This document shows, one piece after another, positions 46,280 through 60,073 of a DNA stretch of 64,000 bases. Position 1 is the stretch's first letter, and each line of letters starts with the position of its first letter. Origin of the DNA: Larix kaempferi (taxonomy: Eukaryota; Streptophyta; Pinopsida; Pinales; Pinaceae); assembly GCA_027924585.1 (NCBI GenBank), contig BSBM01002091.1:1-64000 (forward strand), written 5' to 3'. The notes under the pieces were generated by a model. It did no database searches. It saw nothing but the letters and a program-made list of their open reading frames with translations, and had not been told where the DNA came from. The translations under genes were made by a program, and so were the position numbers.

Positions 46280-47286
46280 AATGTGACCCTAGTCCAACAT
46301 GGGATATGTGCCCCTACTTCTGAGAGTATGATGAAATACAATATCCATAATTGAGTTTACTGTAGGTTCTAAAGTCCGATCGACTGAATTTCAAGCTTGT
46401 TTGCATATATTTAGAATCATCCAATTTGAAATCATAATAATTCCTAGTCTTTCTATGATGGATAATTATTTTTCTTATTTATCTCTTTACTGAGACTTAT
46501 ATGAGATGTATTTTAGATTATTATGTATTTCATTAATGTAATTTTTAACCTATGAAGTCCACTCTACATATTTAATAAAGAGAATTCTGAGTTTCATATC
46601 AATTTCTTACACCTAGTCTAGATTGCCATGGAAAATAACCAGTTTTTATTATTTTAGCAATTGATGAACTTATACAACTTCAAGTCAATTTATTTCAGTT
46701 TTTTCTAACACTTAACATGTCAAAAAACTCATTCCATGTCTGAAACCAAGAATTTGTATCCTTCTCCCCCTATTTCAGAACTCTTGAAGTTGAACTAGTT
46801 GTGCAGTCCTGGGAGATAATTTTGCTTGTTTTCTTTGAAAACCTCACCAAAAATTCCTCAAAATTTATGGAGTGAACCCAAACTAATAATTCATATTCAA
46901 TTAATTTTTTTAATCCTTCCTGAGTCGAAATACTTCACCACTAGTTCTCAGGTAGTGTCAATTTGAAGTTGTAGTTTGCATATGTTGGGGTGCCCAAGAT
47001 CCTTGGAGTAGAATTAATCCTAGATGGTGTTTGAAACATTAATGGTACCCATACATTGTGAAAATTATATCTGATCTAGCATGATCCTAATTCCTTCCAG
47101 ATTTGTTTGAAATTTCCTTCCTACAACTAGTCAAGTCACAAGTGTTCACTGTTTTTCCTTAAGTATTGCAGGAGAGTCAGTTAGTGTACAATCAAATCTG
47201 ATTGGAAAATTACGAAACTCCTCAATTTTCTTCTTATAATAATTTTTAGATAAGTATTTCTACTAAAAATACTTTTTTAAGTGTTT
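46280..47286. other. Non-coding; faint continuation of a minus-strand gypsy gag
   Basis: On the minus strand, peptides such as EEFRNF are consistent with gag sequence continuing past the open part at 47287 but are broken by many stops. Nothing else is recognised. Confidence 0.35.
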
Positions 47287-47960
47287 CTAGTAGATTTTCT
47301 TCTCAATGATATGCTTCACTTCCACTAGTTGATCCCACCATGTAGATGCCTTCCCCTGCAAGTTACAAATGGAAATTCTAGCCTCCATATTTGAAGAGTA
47401 ATTACGAAATCGCAAGTATTTCCTCTTCCCTAATAACCAAGCGTCAACATCTTCACCTTTCTTGTTCTCACCATCAAAAGTGGGTGGTTTACTATTTTTA
47501 AGTTCTCCTTGCAATACTTCTTCCAGATGTCTTCTTTTATGATGCCTCCTTGGAGACATTTCTGAACTGCTTCTAGAATCCTTTGTGGTATAAGATATCA
47601 TATTTTCCTAAGGTGGTGAATGATGATTTCCATGTCCTCTAGTAACACTCTTATACTGTCTATATTTTTCATGAGATCTCTTCTTTGAACTAACCCTATA
47701 TTCCTTCTCAAATTATGAAAATGGTCCAACCTATAGTTGCCTCTGTAACAAGTTCAAAATTTGCATAAGTTCAATATTTAATTGATTCTGCTGCTCTTGA
47801 GCCCTCAAAAATCTCTCATTATAATCTCTACAACTCGCTACTTACATCCTCAAAGTTTTAATTGTTTCCACTAGATCTACTAATTCTAAGTTGACTTTGT
47901 GTCCATTTAATTATGTTTCTTCATTCTCGAATCCCTATACTGATATCCTTCCCTCTAGCT
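47287..47960 (-). pseudogene. Gy-2: decayed Ty3/gypsy gag fragment
   Basis: The open part 47601-47287 encodes LKNSKPPTFDGENKKGE, DVDAWLL, NYSSNMEARISIC and LQGKASTWWDQL, the characteristic core of plant Ty3/gypsy gag. Upstream on the same strand (to about 47960), frames with stops hold Arg/Glu-rich stretches like a gag N-terminus. No protease, RT or integrase is found nearby, so it is a remnant. Confidence 0.8.
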
Positions 47961-49077
47961 GCTTCTCTCGGACTACGTAAAATTTATATCCCTTCCATCT
48001 TAACTGTATAATTATGTTTGTGTGGCACTAAGATGCAAACCTGTAAAATATAGTAACTTGCTACGGAAATATCTGCAATGTGTTCAAATAATCAAAATCT
48101 ATTAGAAAAATTCCTTCCAAAAGTTCATAACAAATTTTATGCATAAAAACAAATTCTGGAAAATTCCCCTTCTTGATAACTTTTGTCAAAAGTAAGCTGT
48201 AGGATCCTTTTTTCTTAGATTTCTAGAATTTTAGGAAATATTGATTCATATTCAGGTTTATTATTTTTTTTTCTCCTAATTTTAGTATCTCCAATTACAA
48301 TACCCGTGTTCAATATTGGTTTCACCACTAAGAGTTATATCTCTCTGAAAACACAGTTTCTGTCCAATTTTACTCTCCTTTCTGTGGCTGCAACTATTCT
48401 GAAGGACCACTTTTGGAGACCTGTATAAGAAAAATGGTAAGGAATTGGAAAAACTTTATATTAGACCTTGATATCCCATATAATAGTGTGTACCTGTACA
48501 CTTTCACTATTCAAATTTTTTGCTCTTATCAAAACTTACAAAATTCTAAAACCACCATCTTTTAATTTCTATCATTCTTCCTGAATTAGATTTTTTACTA
48601 AAAAATATATTCCAAACTAAGCATTTATGGAAAAAATTTCTCGATGCAAAGTTAATCATCTTGATGAGCAGAACAAATGTTGAAATTAGTAAATTTTCTA
48701 GTTATGAGTTATGGGGCCACTTTTTCGTCCTTCAAGTTTTCAAAAACCACAGTTTTGTGTGCCCAAATAGTGTATTTTGTCCTTCTTTCAACCCTCGGGT
48801 TCACATATTTTTTAATTTATCCTCAAGGCTCCAAAATCAGCTATGTTCCTGGATGATAGCTGCATTGTAAATATTTGAGCCTTAATCTATCCTCGGGGTA
48901 CACACATGAAAAAACAATTAAACTTAAATTTATGTCCAATATGAGTAGAATGGGTCCCTGTCCCTCACTGGTGATCATGTAGTCTCCTTTAATAGAGTTG
49001 AAATGGAATAAGTCGCATCAGTTTCTGATTTAATCTTCTCCTGATATGTCAAAAACAAGATTTTGGCTCCATAGTTT
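47961..49077. other. Non-coding, probably 5' part of the Gy-2 remnant
   Basis: Several pyrimidine-rich stretches and no open frame with known motifs. CCTGTAAAATATAG near 48040 could be an LTR end read on the minus strand, but no primer site match was found beside it. Confidence 0.35.
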
Positions 49078-50441
49078 TGTAACGTCCCCTTCCCCATAGA
49101 ACAACAGGGAAGGAAACATTAACAACCTACCGGGCTTTTGGTAAACTTAGCCCCAATATTTTTGCACCTAAATAACTAACATTTTAAAACTTCTCTATGC
49201 AGATTCAATCCAATATAAACACAGTGGAATTAACAATACATATGCACACAGGTTTATCATGCATTCAACATATAAACAACAATCATTATTTAAAATGCTT
49301 GCAGGGCATAGAATTAACATCAAGAATACTTATCTTGAATTATAATGGCCCAAACAACTGGCTACGTGAGAGCAACGTTCCACCCAACCATAGATCTCTG
49401 TTCAGCCTGTATTCTTTCAGCTGAGAGATCACCCCCGAGATGGGCTGTGTATCCACTAAGGAGGAACTAGATGGCTCACTCGCAGTCAAGGTTTCACTCA
49501 GACAACCATGCTAAGCCAACACACAGTTGGGTTTTTCAAGCATGCAATAGGAGATGGAGGAGGATGCTAGTCCACTGAGCTCAATCCCAGAGCTAGGTAC
49601 ACATCAAGCTAAACTCAAACGATCCCAGCCTCCATTCGAACATCCACACTTGGATTTCTCACAGCTCTGTTCAGCAATTAACCCAAATCCGTCACCGATT
49701 TTCTGGGCAATTTAAACTGGGCTTTCCCATGGATTTTGGGGTAGCTATTGCTCCCAAATTCGCCCCAAGGTTCCTACCAATGGATCCCCCATTGGATTTC
49801 TCTATCCAATACCAAATCGGGACGTTTTTGGCTTCCCAAAACGTGGGTTCTCTCACAGTCGCGATTTTCTGATTTTCTCCCTGTTGGGAGCTCGTTTTGG
49901 GTGGGAAAAGATGTTCCATACTTCCACAATGGAATGGGGATAAGGATGGAGCAAACCCCCAAGATGTAGAGTGACTTGTGGGACAAGTCAAAAGAGCCCA
50001 TACCTTCCCATACGAATTTCAGGGCTGCCCATACTCCATCAAAGTCATGGGCTGAAATCTCAACCACTTCCTTACAATTGGCATTAATGTCACCTAAGGA
50101 AGTCAATGGGTTCACATAATGACAAATGGAAACCTATGGGTCACTCCCATAGCCCCCTCACCACTCCCTAGTGGATACACGTGGCCCCTTCTCATTCGTT
50201 GCCTCCGTAGCCAGCTTCGGTATTTTATATTGCATGATGTCTAATTTACATCCTATTACAATTTCCATGGCTTAAGAGCACATGGTATCAAAATATCAAA
50301 TACTTGCCCTTTAAATAAAATTCGGGCTTTTACTAGCGGGGCCTTGGCCTTGAGCTCCACGCTAGGAAAACATACATCATATGTACACATTATTTACATT
50401 AAAGGCTAATATATCCTAAGGGTCGAATTGGGGGTATTACA
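49078..50441. mobile_element. Solo LTR (1,364 bp) of a Ty3/gypsy-type element
   Basis: It starts TGTAACGTCCCC and ends GGGGGTATTACA, with exact 5-bp TSDs AGTTT at 49073-49077 and 50442-50446. No internal region exists, so it is a solo LTR left by LTR-LTR recombination. Both ends begin TGTAA when read inward, so orientation is uncertain. It contains GC-richer patches and short ORFs with no function. Confidence 0.92.
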
Positions 50442-50446
50442 AGTTT

Positions 50447-52271
50447 TTTTTAAACTTATATAAATCTCTCATTTTCATGCAATCTGGCGCATGAGGTCAC
50501 TGTCATTTTCGGATCTTAGGCATCCAAAACTTAGTTATGAAAACCATTGCAGTGCCCTTCTAACCGGAAGGCCACCGAAGTTCTAGATTTTGAAATCAAG
50601 TTTTGTAACCAGCTCCTACGGAGTTGTTTTTCCTTCTTTTTAATTCAATAATAAATAAGTATCATTATGCTTTCGTTATGCTAATTTTCTGCATAATTTT
50701 AGTGATTAGAAAATGTCTAGCAACATACAGTGCACCTACATATAGTAATTTTAACAACATACATATAATTGTAATTTCTTGCATAATACTCAGTATATTG
50801 AAATATAAATCATATTTCTAACTACCAGTAGAATACCTGGACCGATGTAGGTTGTAGATTGCCCCTATCGACTTCGAAGCTCCTTTGGTCCAAGCCTTAG
50901 TAACCAAAAATAGATGATCCACCCTGTGGACCAGCTCTTATCATGTTGGCCCTAGGAAACCGACGGGTTTCCTAACCCCCGAGCCCACAAACCAATAATC
51001 CCGACAGCATCTTTCCTTAGTACCTTCCCATCATTCAAGAGTAAATTTTCCTTGAGTTAACCCCACCTCATTCTTTTGAGTTTACCACCTCCTCAAAGCT
51101 TCGAGTTATCCCCCTCCTCGGAATTCCTCCTTTTTCTCAAAATACTAAGTGTACTTCTCCCAAAAACCAACCCCCCTCATCTCCGTGAAACCATTGCTTT
51201 ATAGATCCATTTTCCTCCTCCACTTGCCTTCCTGTTTACTCCACCGCCCTCCATAAGAACCCTCGAGCCCCCAAAACATTAAATTGATTGCCTTTTACAA
51301 TCCAAGTCATAAATAAATATTATTTTATAGTACTTCTTTCCTCGAGCAGTTCAATGGTATTAAGACTAGTTAGGTTGGATTTGATGGGTTGAATGTACAT
51401 TATTTAATGATTCTTGAAATATTCAATTGGTGGGACCCTCATCAATCATGTCAATTATACACAATTCAATAATTTCCCACAAAAAATTCCATTTACAAAT
51501 AAATACTTATCTCGAAAGGAAATAACCAACTGTCTGTAGACCAAGGTCATTCCACCCATCCATAGGCTCTTTCAAGCCATATCTTACTTTGACAGTCCAC
51601 CACCAAGTTGTGACTATGAATCCACAAGAAGGTGTTGGTTTCTCTGGCTACAGCTATCCCTCCGCTAAGGAATGGGGATCCCTTCTCCGAGTTAACAATA
51701 CCTTGGGATCCCTTCTCTTAGCTAACAGTACCTTAGGTTTGTTACCCCTACTTCCTTTCCAATATTGAGGGAGTTTCATTGTTCTCTTTTTGGATCTCCA
51801 TGTGCAACAGGGTGATGGTGGTACGTAATAGTATGGAATAGTATAGGATAGTATGAAATAGTATGAATTTCTATCTTGAGCGACAAGTGCTACAGTAGAT
51901 ATCTTAGGATTTGCATACATAAGGAATTCTTTCTAACATGAATGAATGAATGGAAATATGGCTATCTCTCTATATTTATATGCATGCTATAGGATAGACA
52001 AGTGGAATAAAAGTGCACAACTTGCATGGAGAGTTGGAAAGGTGTCAGGCATGGATTAGGTAGCTTTTCCCCTTTTTTGTGGAAGGATACTCCCCCATCT
52101 CTTTTCTTTTTATACCTTTTGTCTACAGCAGCCATTGATTTTTATATTAAAGAGTGGAAATCTACAAATTTACATATCTTCGTCACTCTAGACCATGCAT
52201 ATTTGGATTGTATCCTTTTCATAAAATATTTACATTTTTATACACATTGGGGTAAAAAACAGGGTGTTACA
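50447..52271. other. Non-coding; possible LTR terminus at the right end
   Basis: No gene is supported. A short repeat of GAATAGTATAGGATAGTATG type lies at 51830-51877. AGGGTGTTACA (52261-52271) looks like an LTR end (minus strand TGTAACACCC), but its partner end and TSD were not found. Confidence 0.4.
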
Positions 52272-54020
52272 GTCATCTTTTATGTATTTATGCTAGGCCT
52301 TAAGAACTTGAGTGTTGGCTTGTATTAATGGATATCTTGGTCTAATTTAATCCAATATTACTCGCTTTCAATCCTAGTTTATGCATACTATACTAACCAC
52401 TCATTATGATGTTCCATCAATAAATATGAATTATGTTAAACTAATTCCATGATTTACTTTTATGTTTACCTCCATGTCTTTTTGACTTGTTAGCTTGAGC
52501 AATGTTTTACTAATGAAGTCGGCCTTGGGGAGGTCCTAGCCACCAAGCCATGACTTACTTAGCATGCATGCTAATATTTTATTAAACTTTTTGTGCAGGT
52601 GTTTAAATTTCCCAATGTTCCAAGGCTTAACTTACCTATGGTGTGATCCATCCAAACATTGGAATGAAGCAATATCATAAGTTGTATTGCATAGTTATAT
52701 TATTTATTGAGATGGAAACATACATTATATTAAATGTGACAGTTAAAACCTCCCTCCTCAAGCTTCCATGAGGGATTACGATGGTCGGTGGAGTAAATGC
52801 TTGGTTCTTCATTCAGGATTGTCTTCCCCTATTTGCATTTATGCGAGGTTGTGAGACCTCTAAATTGCTCAGGTTTTTCCCTCCATTCGACCCTCAAAAT
52901 GCAAAGGGTTATTTTTTCCCATTTAATTCCCTCTCAATCTCGCATGTTGTCTATGGTTCAACATATAAAATCTATGTTGCAGTGAGGAATTGTGTAGCCA
53001 TTCTTTCTGGCTCGAAGATGGAGGGTTTAACCTCCCACTTGTTCCAACGTGTCCAACTCTTGTCTAAGGTAAGAATAATGGCCAGAACCATATTAGCTAT
53101 GTTTTAGTTTGACAATTTACAATATTTTTCCATTGTATTGAGATTTTGTTTTGTCTGAAATAAGTGAACCAGGAGTGGGTCATAGCTTGCTTGTTCAGAA
53201 TAGAACCTCTCGTAAGCTCATGGCTACTATGGCTCACATTCCTCTCTCGAGGCTAACATTTATGTTGAGAAATTGATGGCTACATTGCATAGGTTGTTAT
53301 GGCTGAACTGATGTCGACTATCATTACCATTATGTAAACCCAATGTCTATTTCATGAAGGTTTTTTTCCTCTATTGAATGACAACATACTTTATTGTTTA
53401 TTATGATGTGATATTTCCTGCGTACCGACCTTGTGTCAATTTTCCCTTTGTGGCATTGACTCTCTATATTAAATGGTGAAATGTGCACTCAAGTTTTTAA
53501 ATGACATTCATATATGTTTATGTATTATTCAGGGCAAGGATTGTAAAGTTTATATACTTGTTCTTTACGAATTATTATCCTTGTAGAATGAAGGGTCTGT
53601 TAGACATTGTTAAGTTATGGTATTGTAACTATTTTATCATACTCCTTTGTGTGTGTTGAACATTCTTCCCATTCTGAGATTATATAGAGCATAAGGTTTG
53701 TTCACAACCATTATATATGTTAATGTTTTATTACCCTAATATTGTTTCCATGTAAAGTTTGTTAATTCATGAGATTTGATCCCAGGTTATCTATATTAAA
53801 TTTTATTATGTTTTGTTTGTATATTGATGACTTTAATTATGGTTTCCTCCCATGTGGGGATTGGATGTGTGCTTTTCCTCCCAACCTTGATGCCTTGAGG
53901 TTTGATCTCAAGCTCATGGGCTATTTCATCGAACCAAGATGAATACTGTAGGGTCTTTGACCCTATATTTACTTACTCAGTTAAAAATTCTAAATCCACT
54001 CCCTTGGTTCTTTAAATCTA
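52272..54020. other. AT-rich non-coding DNA
   Basis: The longest ORF (52781-53107, 108 codons) has no recognisable domain and no supporting signals. Nothing else is seen. Confidence 0.5.
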
Positions 54021-54031
54021 TGCATGTGTTT

Positions 54032-54073
<42 letters not shown>
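54032..54073. repeat. (TG)n/(TA)n microsatellite
   Basis: GTGTGTGTATATATAT... with about 17 uninterrupted TA dinucleotides. A second short (GT)n run lies at 54358-54378. Confidence 0.95.
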
Positions 54074-54074
<1 letters not shown>

Positions 54075-56106
54075 CCATCTGCAGGATTATTAGATTCTTA
54101 CATTGATTATTTAATTTCCTATTATAAATATATTGAATCATGTGATGATTATATGAGACCCAATGATGAGGCCGAGAGGCCATAGGCATCATATCCATAA
54201 TATTGTGTGCTTACCTCAGATTATAATTCACCTTTACAGGATCGACCTCTCCACCCAAGTGTGAAGTTGATGTGTCCTTAACTCTTCCTGTAGTGATCAA
54301 ACTGAGCACAATTCATTCTCCTTCCAAAATTGATTGGATTATCATGATAGGGTATATGTCTGTGTGTGTGTGTGTGTTTGGTTTAGTATTGAATAAAATA
54401 TTACGTGCTTGCGTGAGGAGGATTCAATCTCTACTTTTAAGTCCCTTTCTTTATTTTAAAATGGTGAAAGCATTCACTTGTTCTATATGGTATGTTTGGG
54501 ATGTAATTAAAATTATTACTTGCTTAGATTCAAAGCTTTTGTGTAAAAACTTGGGTACTTTTTCCTATTTAATATGTTTGTTTTATTTTATTGGATTTGC
54601 ATTTAGTGATTTGTGTTATAGCTTTCACAATAGATCTGTGTATTAGTATATAATAATTATATAAATACTATAGTTTTAAAGCAGGGTTTGGTTAAGGGCT
54701 TGGCCCTCGTTTCGTATACAAATCCTCTCCATCCTTTGGTTAATGTCAACATTTTTCTCTCTAGGCTATCAAGCCTATGATATTATATTTGTTATTTTAA
54801 TTGTTTTATTTATGATCCTACCTAATTATTTTGATTATTTAACTCATAACAGGTCTAGTATTTGAACTATTAATTTACTGTGCAATTACACTTATTTTAT
54901 AAAATCAATAATTAATTAATAATAAATAACAATTTTAATCCATGTCCAAAGAGAAATAAATAAGAATTACAATTAGCAACTATTAGACAAACAAAAAATA
55001 TTACAACCAATAATAAGTGAATAAACATTAATTTAACTAAGATTAAATAATTCTATAATGTAGAATTAAGCGAAAGAAGTATGAAATCACTTACATAATT
55101 ATTATGAATAACCTAGACTTCATCTCCAAACCAATAGAATCCCAATATGATCTATGACTGATAAACATAGCATTAAATTTAGAACATAAATATATTTAGA
55201 TAGCAACAATAGGCCTTTCAAACTAAACAATGATTTAGATCAACCACAGAAAATAGGCCAAGATAAATTCAACAGTGCTTCTATTAGATGCCAAAGATCT
55301 ATTTCGAGCTACAAATAAAATGGTTAGTCATGTATAAATAAAACATAATTAAATAAAATTAAACGTACAAATGTAAAGTGTCATTAGACATAATTTAAGA
55401 AGTAAGAGATACTTATCAACCTTTAAATGTGTAACTAAATGGGAACTTCCACATTCCTCCCAACCATAGACCTCGAGTAGTTCCTTGTTCGTTCCAAAGC
55501 TAAACCCTGATCCAGACCAAGAACACTAGAGTAATGAGACTAGGGTGATGTTATCTATCTTTATTACTACCAGCATAGTAACGACGAGGTTTTTTACCAT
55601 ATCTATGTACAATCGTGTAAATAATTCCCCCCTTCTCCCCACAATCCTTTTCCTATCAGTCATATATTCTTCATGGAAAACTGAGTGCTCAAGGACCTAC
55701 AACTGAACCCTCAAGTGAGCTAGGGACCATTACCCCGTGTAATATCTAGTCTCTGCTATATCTATTATTTTCTTGAGTAAAAAGGTTCCTATTTTTCATT
55801 GAGACAATTTTTCTCTTATTTAGGAAAATCATACTTTTGTGTTTTCTTTCTTTTCCTTTTTATCCTACTTTTAGGAAATAATTAGATTTTATTTTAATTC
55901 TCTTTATCTTTTTTTATTTTAATTTATTAATATGTGTTTGTCCTCACATTTTTCTTAGTTTTCTATAAATGGATTTTAATTTGGAAACTACTTTAGAAGT
56001 CACCATATCCTCTAACATGCTTGATCTCTCTTTAAGTGGATTGGTCCCCCATTAGTTGGATATTTAAAAGGAGATAAATAATATAATAATAAGGTTCCTT
56101 ATTCTA
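54074..56106. other. AT-rich non-coding DNA
   Basis: No ORF with a recognisable domain. AACTTCCACATTCCTCCCAACCATAGACC near 55444 (core CCCAACCATAGA) resembles CCACCCAACCATAGATC near 49380 inside the solo LTR, so this may be another degraded LTR. Confidence 0.4.
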
Positions 56107-56339
56107 TTTGATGCTCTAGATCCTACCGAATCAACATCAATAACACATAACAAGTCTACTTAGTCTAGGTGCTCCAGAGCCTATAGCTCAACACCAACTC
56201 TACCAAAATGATGCTAAGTAGCCTAGGTTCTCCACAGCCTATATCTCAACACCAACTCAAACATAGTGAGTTTAAAGAATCTAGGTTATCCAAATCCTAC
56301 AAGCTCAACACCAAACTCAAACATAACAATAACATAAAG
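56107..56339. repeat. 58-bp tandem repeat, about 4 copies
   Basis: The CTAGGT landmark occurs at 56165, 56223 and 56281, with a more diverged copy starting near 56107. Shared core: CTCCA.AGCCTATA.CTCAACACCAACTC (longest shared stretch CTCAACACCAACTC). Confidence 0.85.
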
Positions 56340-56416
56340 TATCTTAATTTTGGGATATTACAAAATACATGTAAATATTAACTAAAATGTAGCATGCTTG
56401 TGCATAGCATTAGTAT

Positions 56417-56635
56417 CTAGCTAGCATCACCAACCTCATCATCAAGATCATGGTCATGATACTCATCATGGTCATCAAACTCACCATCTTGATCAACCTG
56501 ATCACCATCGTCACCAACATCATCTTAATCATCATCATCATCACATTCTCCTTATTTTTCTTCTTTATCTTCTATACTTGAAGTAGGCTCAACATAGCTT
56601 GGATCATCATGTATGGGGTCATCAATTGTTGAAAT
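56417..56635 (-). pseudogene. Broken acidic exon, unknown protein
   Basis: On the minus strand a T-rich stretch and ATTTAG (56636-56641) could be a splice acceptor. The following frame reads ISTIDDPIHDDPSYVEP, then Glu/Asp-rich sequence with runs such as GECDDDDD and DDHDEYHDHDLDDEVG, to a TAG at 56417-56419. Two in-frame TAA codons break it. Acidic tails of this kind end several plant transposases and other proteins; I do not recognise which. Alternatively it is merely an ATC-rich low-complexity stretch. Confidence 0.3.
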
Positions 56636-57710
56636 CTAAATAAAAAAATCCAATATTATATGTTAGTATCATACAACAATGCATATTTCTATTATATTTA
56701 AAATAATGACTCGTACAGGATTAAAACAAATTATAATACAGCTAGAGTTAATATGTGTATGTGCATTAATATGACAACAAAAGAATGTGCAAAAAATAGA
56801 GTTAAATGACAATTTTATTAAAAGATATAAACAAATTAACTAGTCTAAGAATTATGAAATGCCAATAACGATATTCATCTTCTCTTTACTTTTATGATTT
56901 TAATATGAATACTAAAGTGATAGATTTGTCCTAGCTCACAAAGATGGCTTTCCATTATAACCATCAAGCTTTTCTCCACTCAGCATATTGTTATCGTACA
57001 ATCCACTCGAGTGGACGCGAGCATGATCCCTAGCTCAAAGTAAGTCTAGAACAAATAGAATAGACTACCAATGCATTTCCTAGATCTACTTAAGGATAGA
57101 GTATTAGATGTATTACCTTTCACTTCACGATCCTTTCTCCTGAACACTGCTCCACGTCCCATGATCGTCAGATCCAAGCTGCAAGACCTGTCAAGACAAG
57201 AAACAAGAGAAACAAGTAAAAGGCATCTATACAATAAGAGATCTAAGTGAATAGTTCAGCAGGTAAAGTACTCAATATCATTGTGCACATGAACAATATT
57301 GGTGGAAAGCATTTGTATTACTGTAAAAAGAGGGAAGTACATAATGGAGATATAGAACCACAACCAAGGATTAACGCTGTGTCCCTTCTCCGACGAAGCC
57401 AATTGCCATATCCTTCCAAGGAAGTATGAGTTCTCGAATAGGTGAGTGGAGATGTTCCAAGGGTGATTTCACCAGCATGTAGATACTATAGACTTCCTCC
57501 CCTTGGGATGGGAGTGAGCTTCATTCATATAGGACTAAGTGGATAGGGTATGGATAGGATAAGTTGAGAGATGGTAGGAGAGGCTTAAGGGATCTCTCCA
57601 AAGTATTAGGAATCGAGTTCCAGCTCCTCCAATATGTAAGGGATAGGGTCCCAAGTCAGAAAGCTTCGAGAAGGACCTCGAAGAAGCTATTTTTTCCATC
57701 TAACTCACTT

Positions 57711-57742
57711 CGTCGCACCCTATAATGGGTCAAGGTGCGACG
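57711..57742. repeat. Inverted repeat with 9-bp arms (GTCGCACC type)
   Basis: CGTCGCACC at 57711-57719 pairs with GGTGCGACG at 57734-57742 across a 14-nt loop. The right arm also forms part of the palindrome TGCGACGTCGCA (57736-57747). Confidence 0.85.
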
Positions 57743-59164
57743 TCGCATGTTGCTCATGTGCAGCTTGCGAAGACCCTTCAAAACCTAGCACAATTGGATA
57801 CAAATACTCTCTGGTTGATCACTTAGTCAAGATATCTTCAGGGGTGTATACATTGAATCTTATGATGAGTAGATTTTGGGTTTAACAGAATACCCCCCAA
57901 AGCATAAAGCTGTTGAAGATAGACAGGTGAAGTGCTTTGATGGAAGTAATGGCAATAGACTTGTCAGACGAAGGACACTGCTGTAGTATAACTGACTCTG
58001 AACTGACAATCTCATATGAAGTACAACATGGATGTCGACCCATACAATGCAGATCCATGGTAGTAATGACCGACTGAACACAATCATGGCTACTAGACAC
58101 AAGCCTAGATCCATGATGAGATGATAACACAGCCACGACCAATACAAATGTGGATCCGTGTGATATAACTCAATACAAACTCCATCACAACCTGGGTAAA
58201 ACATGACTCCGCAGGGTCTTCAAGCTGAACCCGCAATGATACGAATCTATCCATGTGATTACAAATGTCTTGACGTCGAACATGGTAGAAACCACTTGAT
58301 TACTGACCACTGATGTAAACTGTTAACAAGTGCGAGAGAGATCACCATTGATGTCAATGATTCCCAAGGTATCACAGTACATATCATCAAGCGTGAATAA
58401 ATGAGTTGAAGTCAAACGCAAGATGAAATCTTTTAATCAAGAGTCAATGATGTAAACTCATGACGAAATCGAGGTAACCTGGCATTGAGGCATGCAAGAC
58501 CAAGGTACTTGATTGGTTTCTAGATTCAATCCTCGGATGATGTGTTGAAGTCGACAGGGATGAATTCAACGAAGGAGGGCCATGATGAATCCCCCATCAA
58601 TCGACACAAAACACGACAAAATTTATAGGGTAAATCGGATGGTACAGTGACATGCAAGACGTACTCAAAGTAGACCAATGTAATGACATGTGTACTGACT
58701 ACAGATGATAAATGATAGACATATTCTTGAACATGGGCATGGTATGACTTGGCAGTATTGACGAGTGCAACACAAATTCTCAAAGCGACTGATGATGGAA
58801 GTTTTTCTTTGAATGAATCAAAGGAGTAACATGACTCAGGAAATAAGTGGAACTCGAGGGAAAACAGATGATCCAAGTGTTGTATGCAAATGCAGATGAG
58901 TGCCATGTTCAAGAATGACTACATACTACCACTAACAAGGTGTGTAACACAAACGCTTTCCTTTTTCCCCATCATGAATGATGAGTGCCTGATGTGTTTT
59001 TTACAATCTTGATGAGGGTAACTAGATGCTCGGTATAGCTCATCTCATAGATGAGTCCAATCCCAAATATTTTCCGAACCTGGGATAGGAGGGGTTCATC
59101 CTATGAAGGGCCCTTCAATGTGAGAATTTTAACTAGTCCATAGAAGGTAAAATCGGTCGTCATT

Positions 59165-59530
59165 TCATGTTTAGAGAGTCTGAAAAGAACTAAAGAAGAC
59201 TCCAACGGTCCTTTTTCGTAAATTTAGCCTCATCGCCCGAAAAAAGGGTAAAACAATGCGGGAGAGGACTCTTCGAGTCATGATTGGCTGGAGTATACCT
59301 TTTTCCTAATTAGTGCCTCCTAGCCCGAAAAAGGGGTAAACTATCACTAGGAAGACGACCATTCAAATACTTTAACAAGCATGAACGCGACAAGTTCGCT
59401 TGGCAATGTTTTCATTTTTCGAGAGCCTGAAAAGAGCTTAATGGTAGACTCTGGGTGGTGTCCTTTTTCGTGGAAGTTTAATGAGACCGAAAAAGTGATA
59501 AATCAAAACTCGGTACTTGTTCTCATAGTT
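59165..59530. repeat. Diverged repeat with CCTTTTTC / CCGAAAAA blocks
   Basis: Blocks near 59175, 59300 and 59420 share GAGAG.CTGAAAAGA, GACTC, CCTTTTTCGT and CCGAAAAA.GGGTAAA. The first and third align best (offset about 240-250 bp). Substitutions are frequent. Confidence 0.6.
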
Positions 59531-60073
59531 TCATGAGTACGAGAACAAATGAAGAGTAAACTTATCATCACACAATCATTACAAACAAAGCATTCAAGGG
59601 AGTCTTCATACCTACGATGACCATTGTGATACGAGGAATGACACAAAAGACTACTTGCAACTCCTGCACACTAGAAAATGTGTCAAATAGCCCCAAATAT
59701 GACAAAAATGGTCAAAACTATGATAAATGGCCTAGGAGCATCAAAATATTTGAAAAGGAATATTCCATTCTATTTTTAAATAGAAAAATGGGCCAAAAAT
59801 AGTTTTCATTGTTTCATTTGCCAATTTGGGAGGAGAAGTACCAATTTGGAGACAAGAATTCCTTTGCCGATTCCAGGAGCTATGATCTGCCATTTCACTC
59901 ACCGTCAGGAGCAGGTAAGCCTAAAATTCATCCAACAAATTTCCAGTGGATTAGATTTTGTTTTTAGGTTTTTTGATGAATTCATGGAGGGATAATGTGC
60001 TCTCGGATCGTCGCAGTTGGCCCTTTCGGGAACTGCGACGAGACTGACTCAGTGCAGGTCCCGAATGAGTGAA

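Noticed and set aside
52781-53107. 108-codon plus-strand ORF
   Set aside because: No recognisable domain, no promoter or splice context, AT-rich surroundings; consistent with a chance ORF.
57250-57330. TAGTTCAGCAGG resembling a tRNA or SINE A box
   Set aside because: No B box (GGTTCGA-type) at the proper distance, no foldable cloverleaf and no A-rich tail. A 12-bp match to a degenerate motif is not enough.
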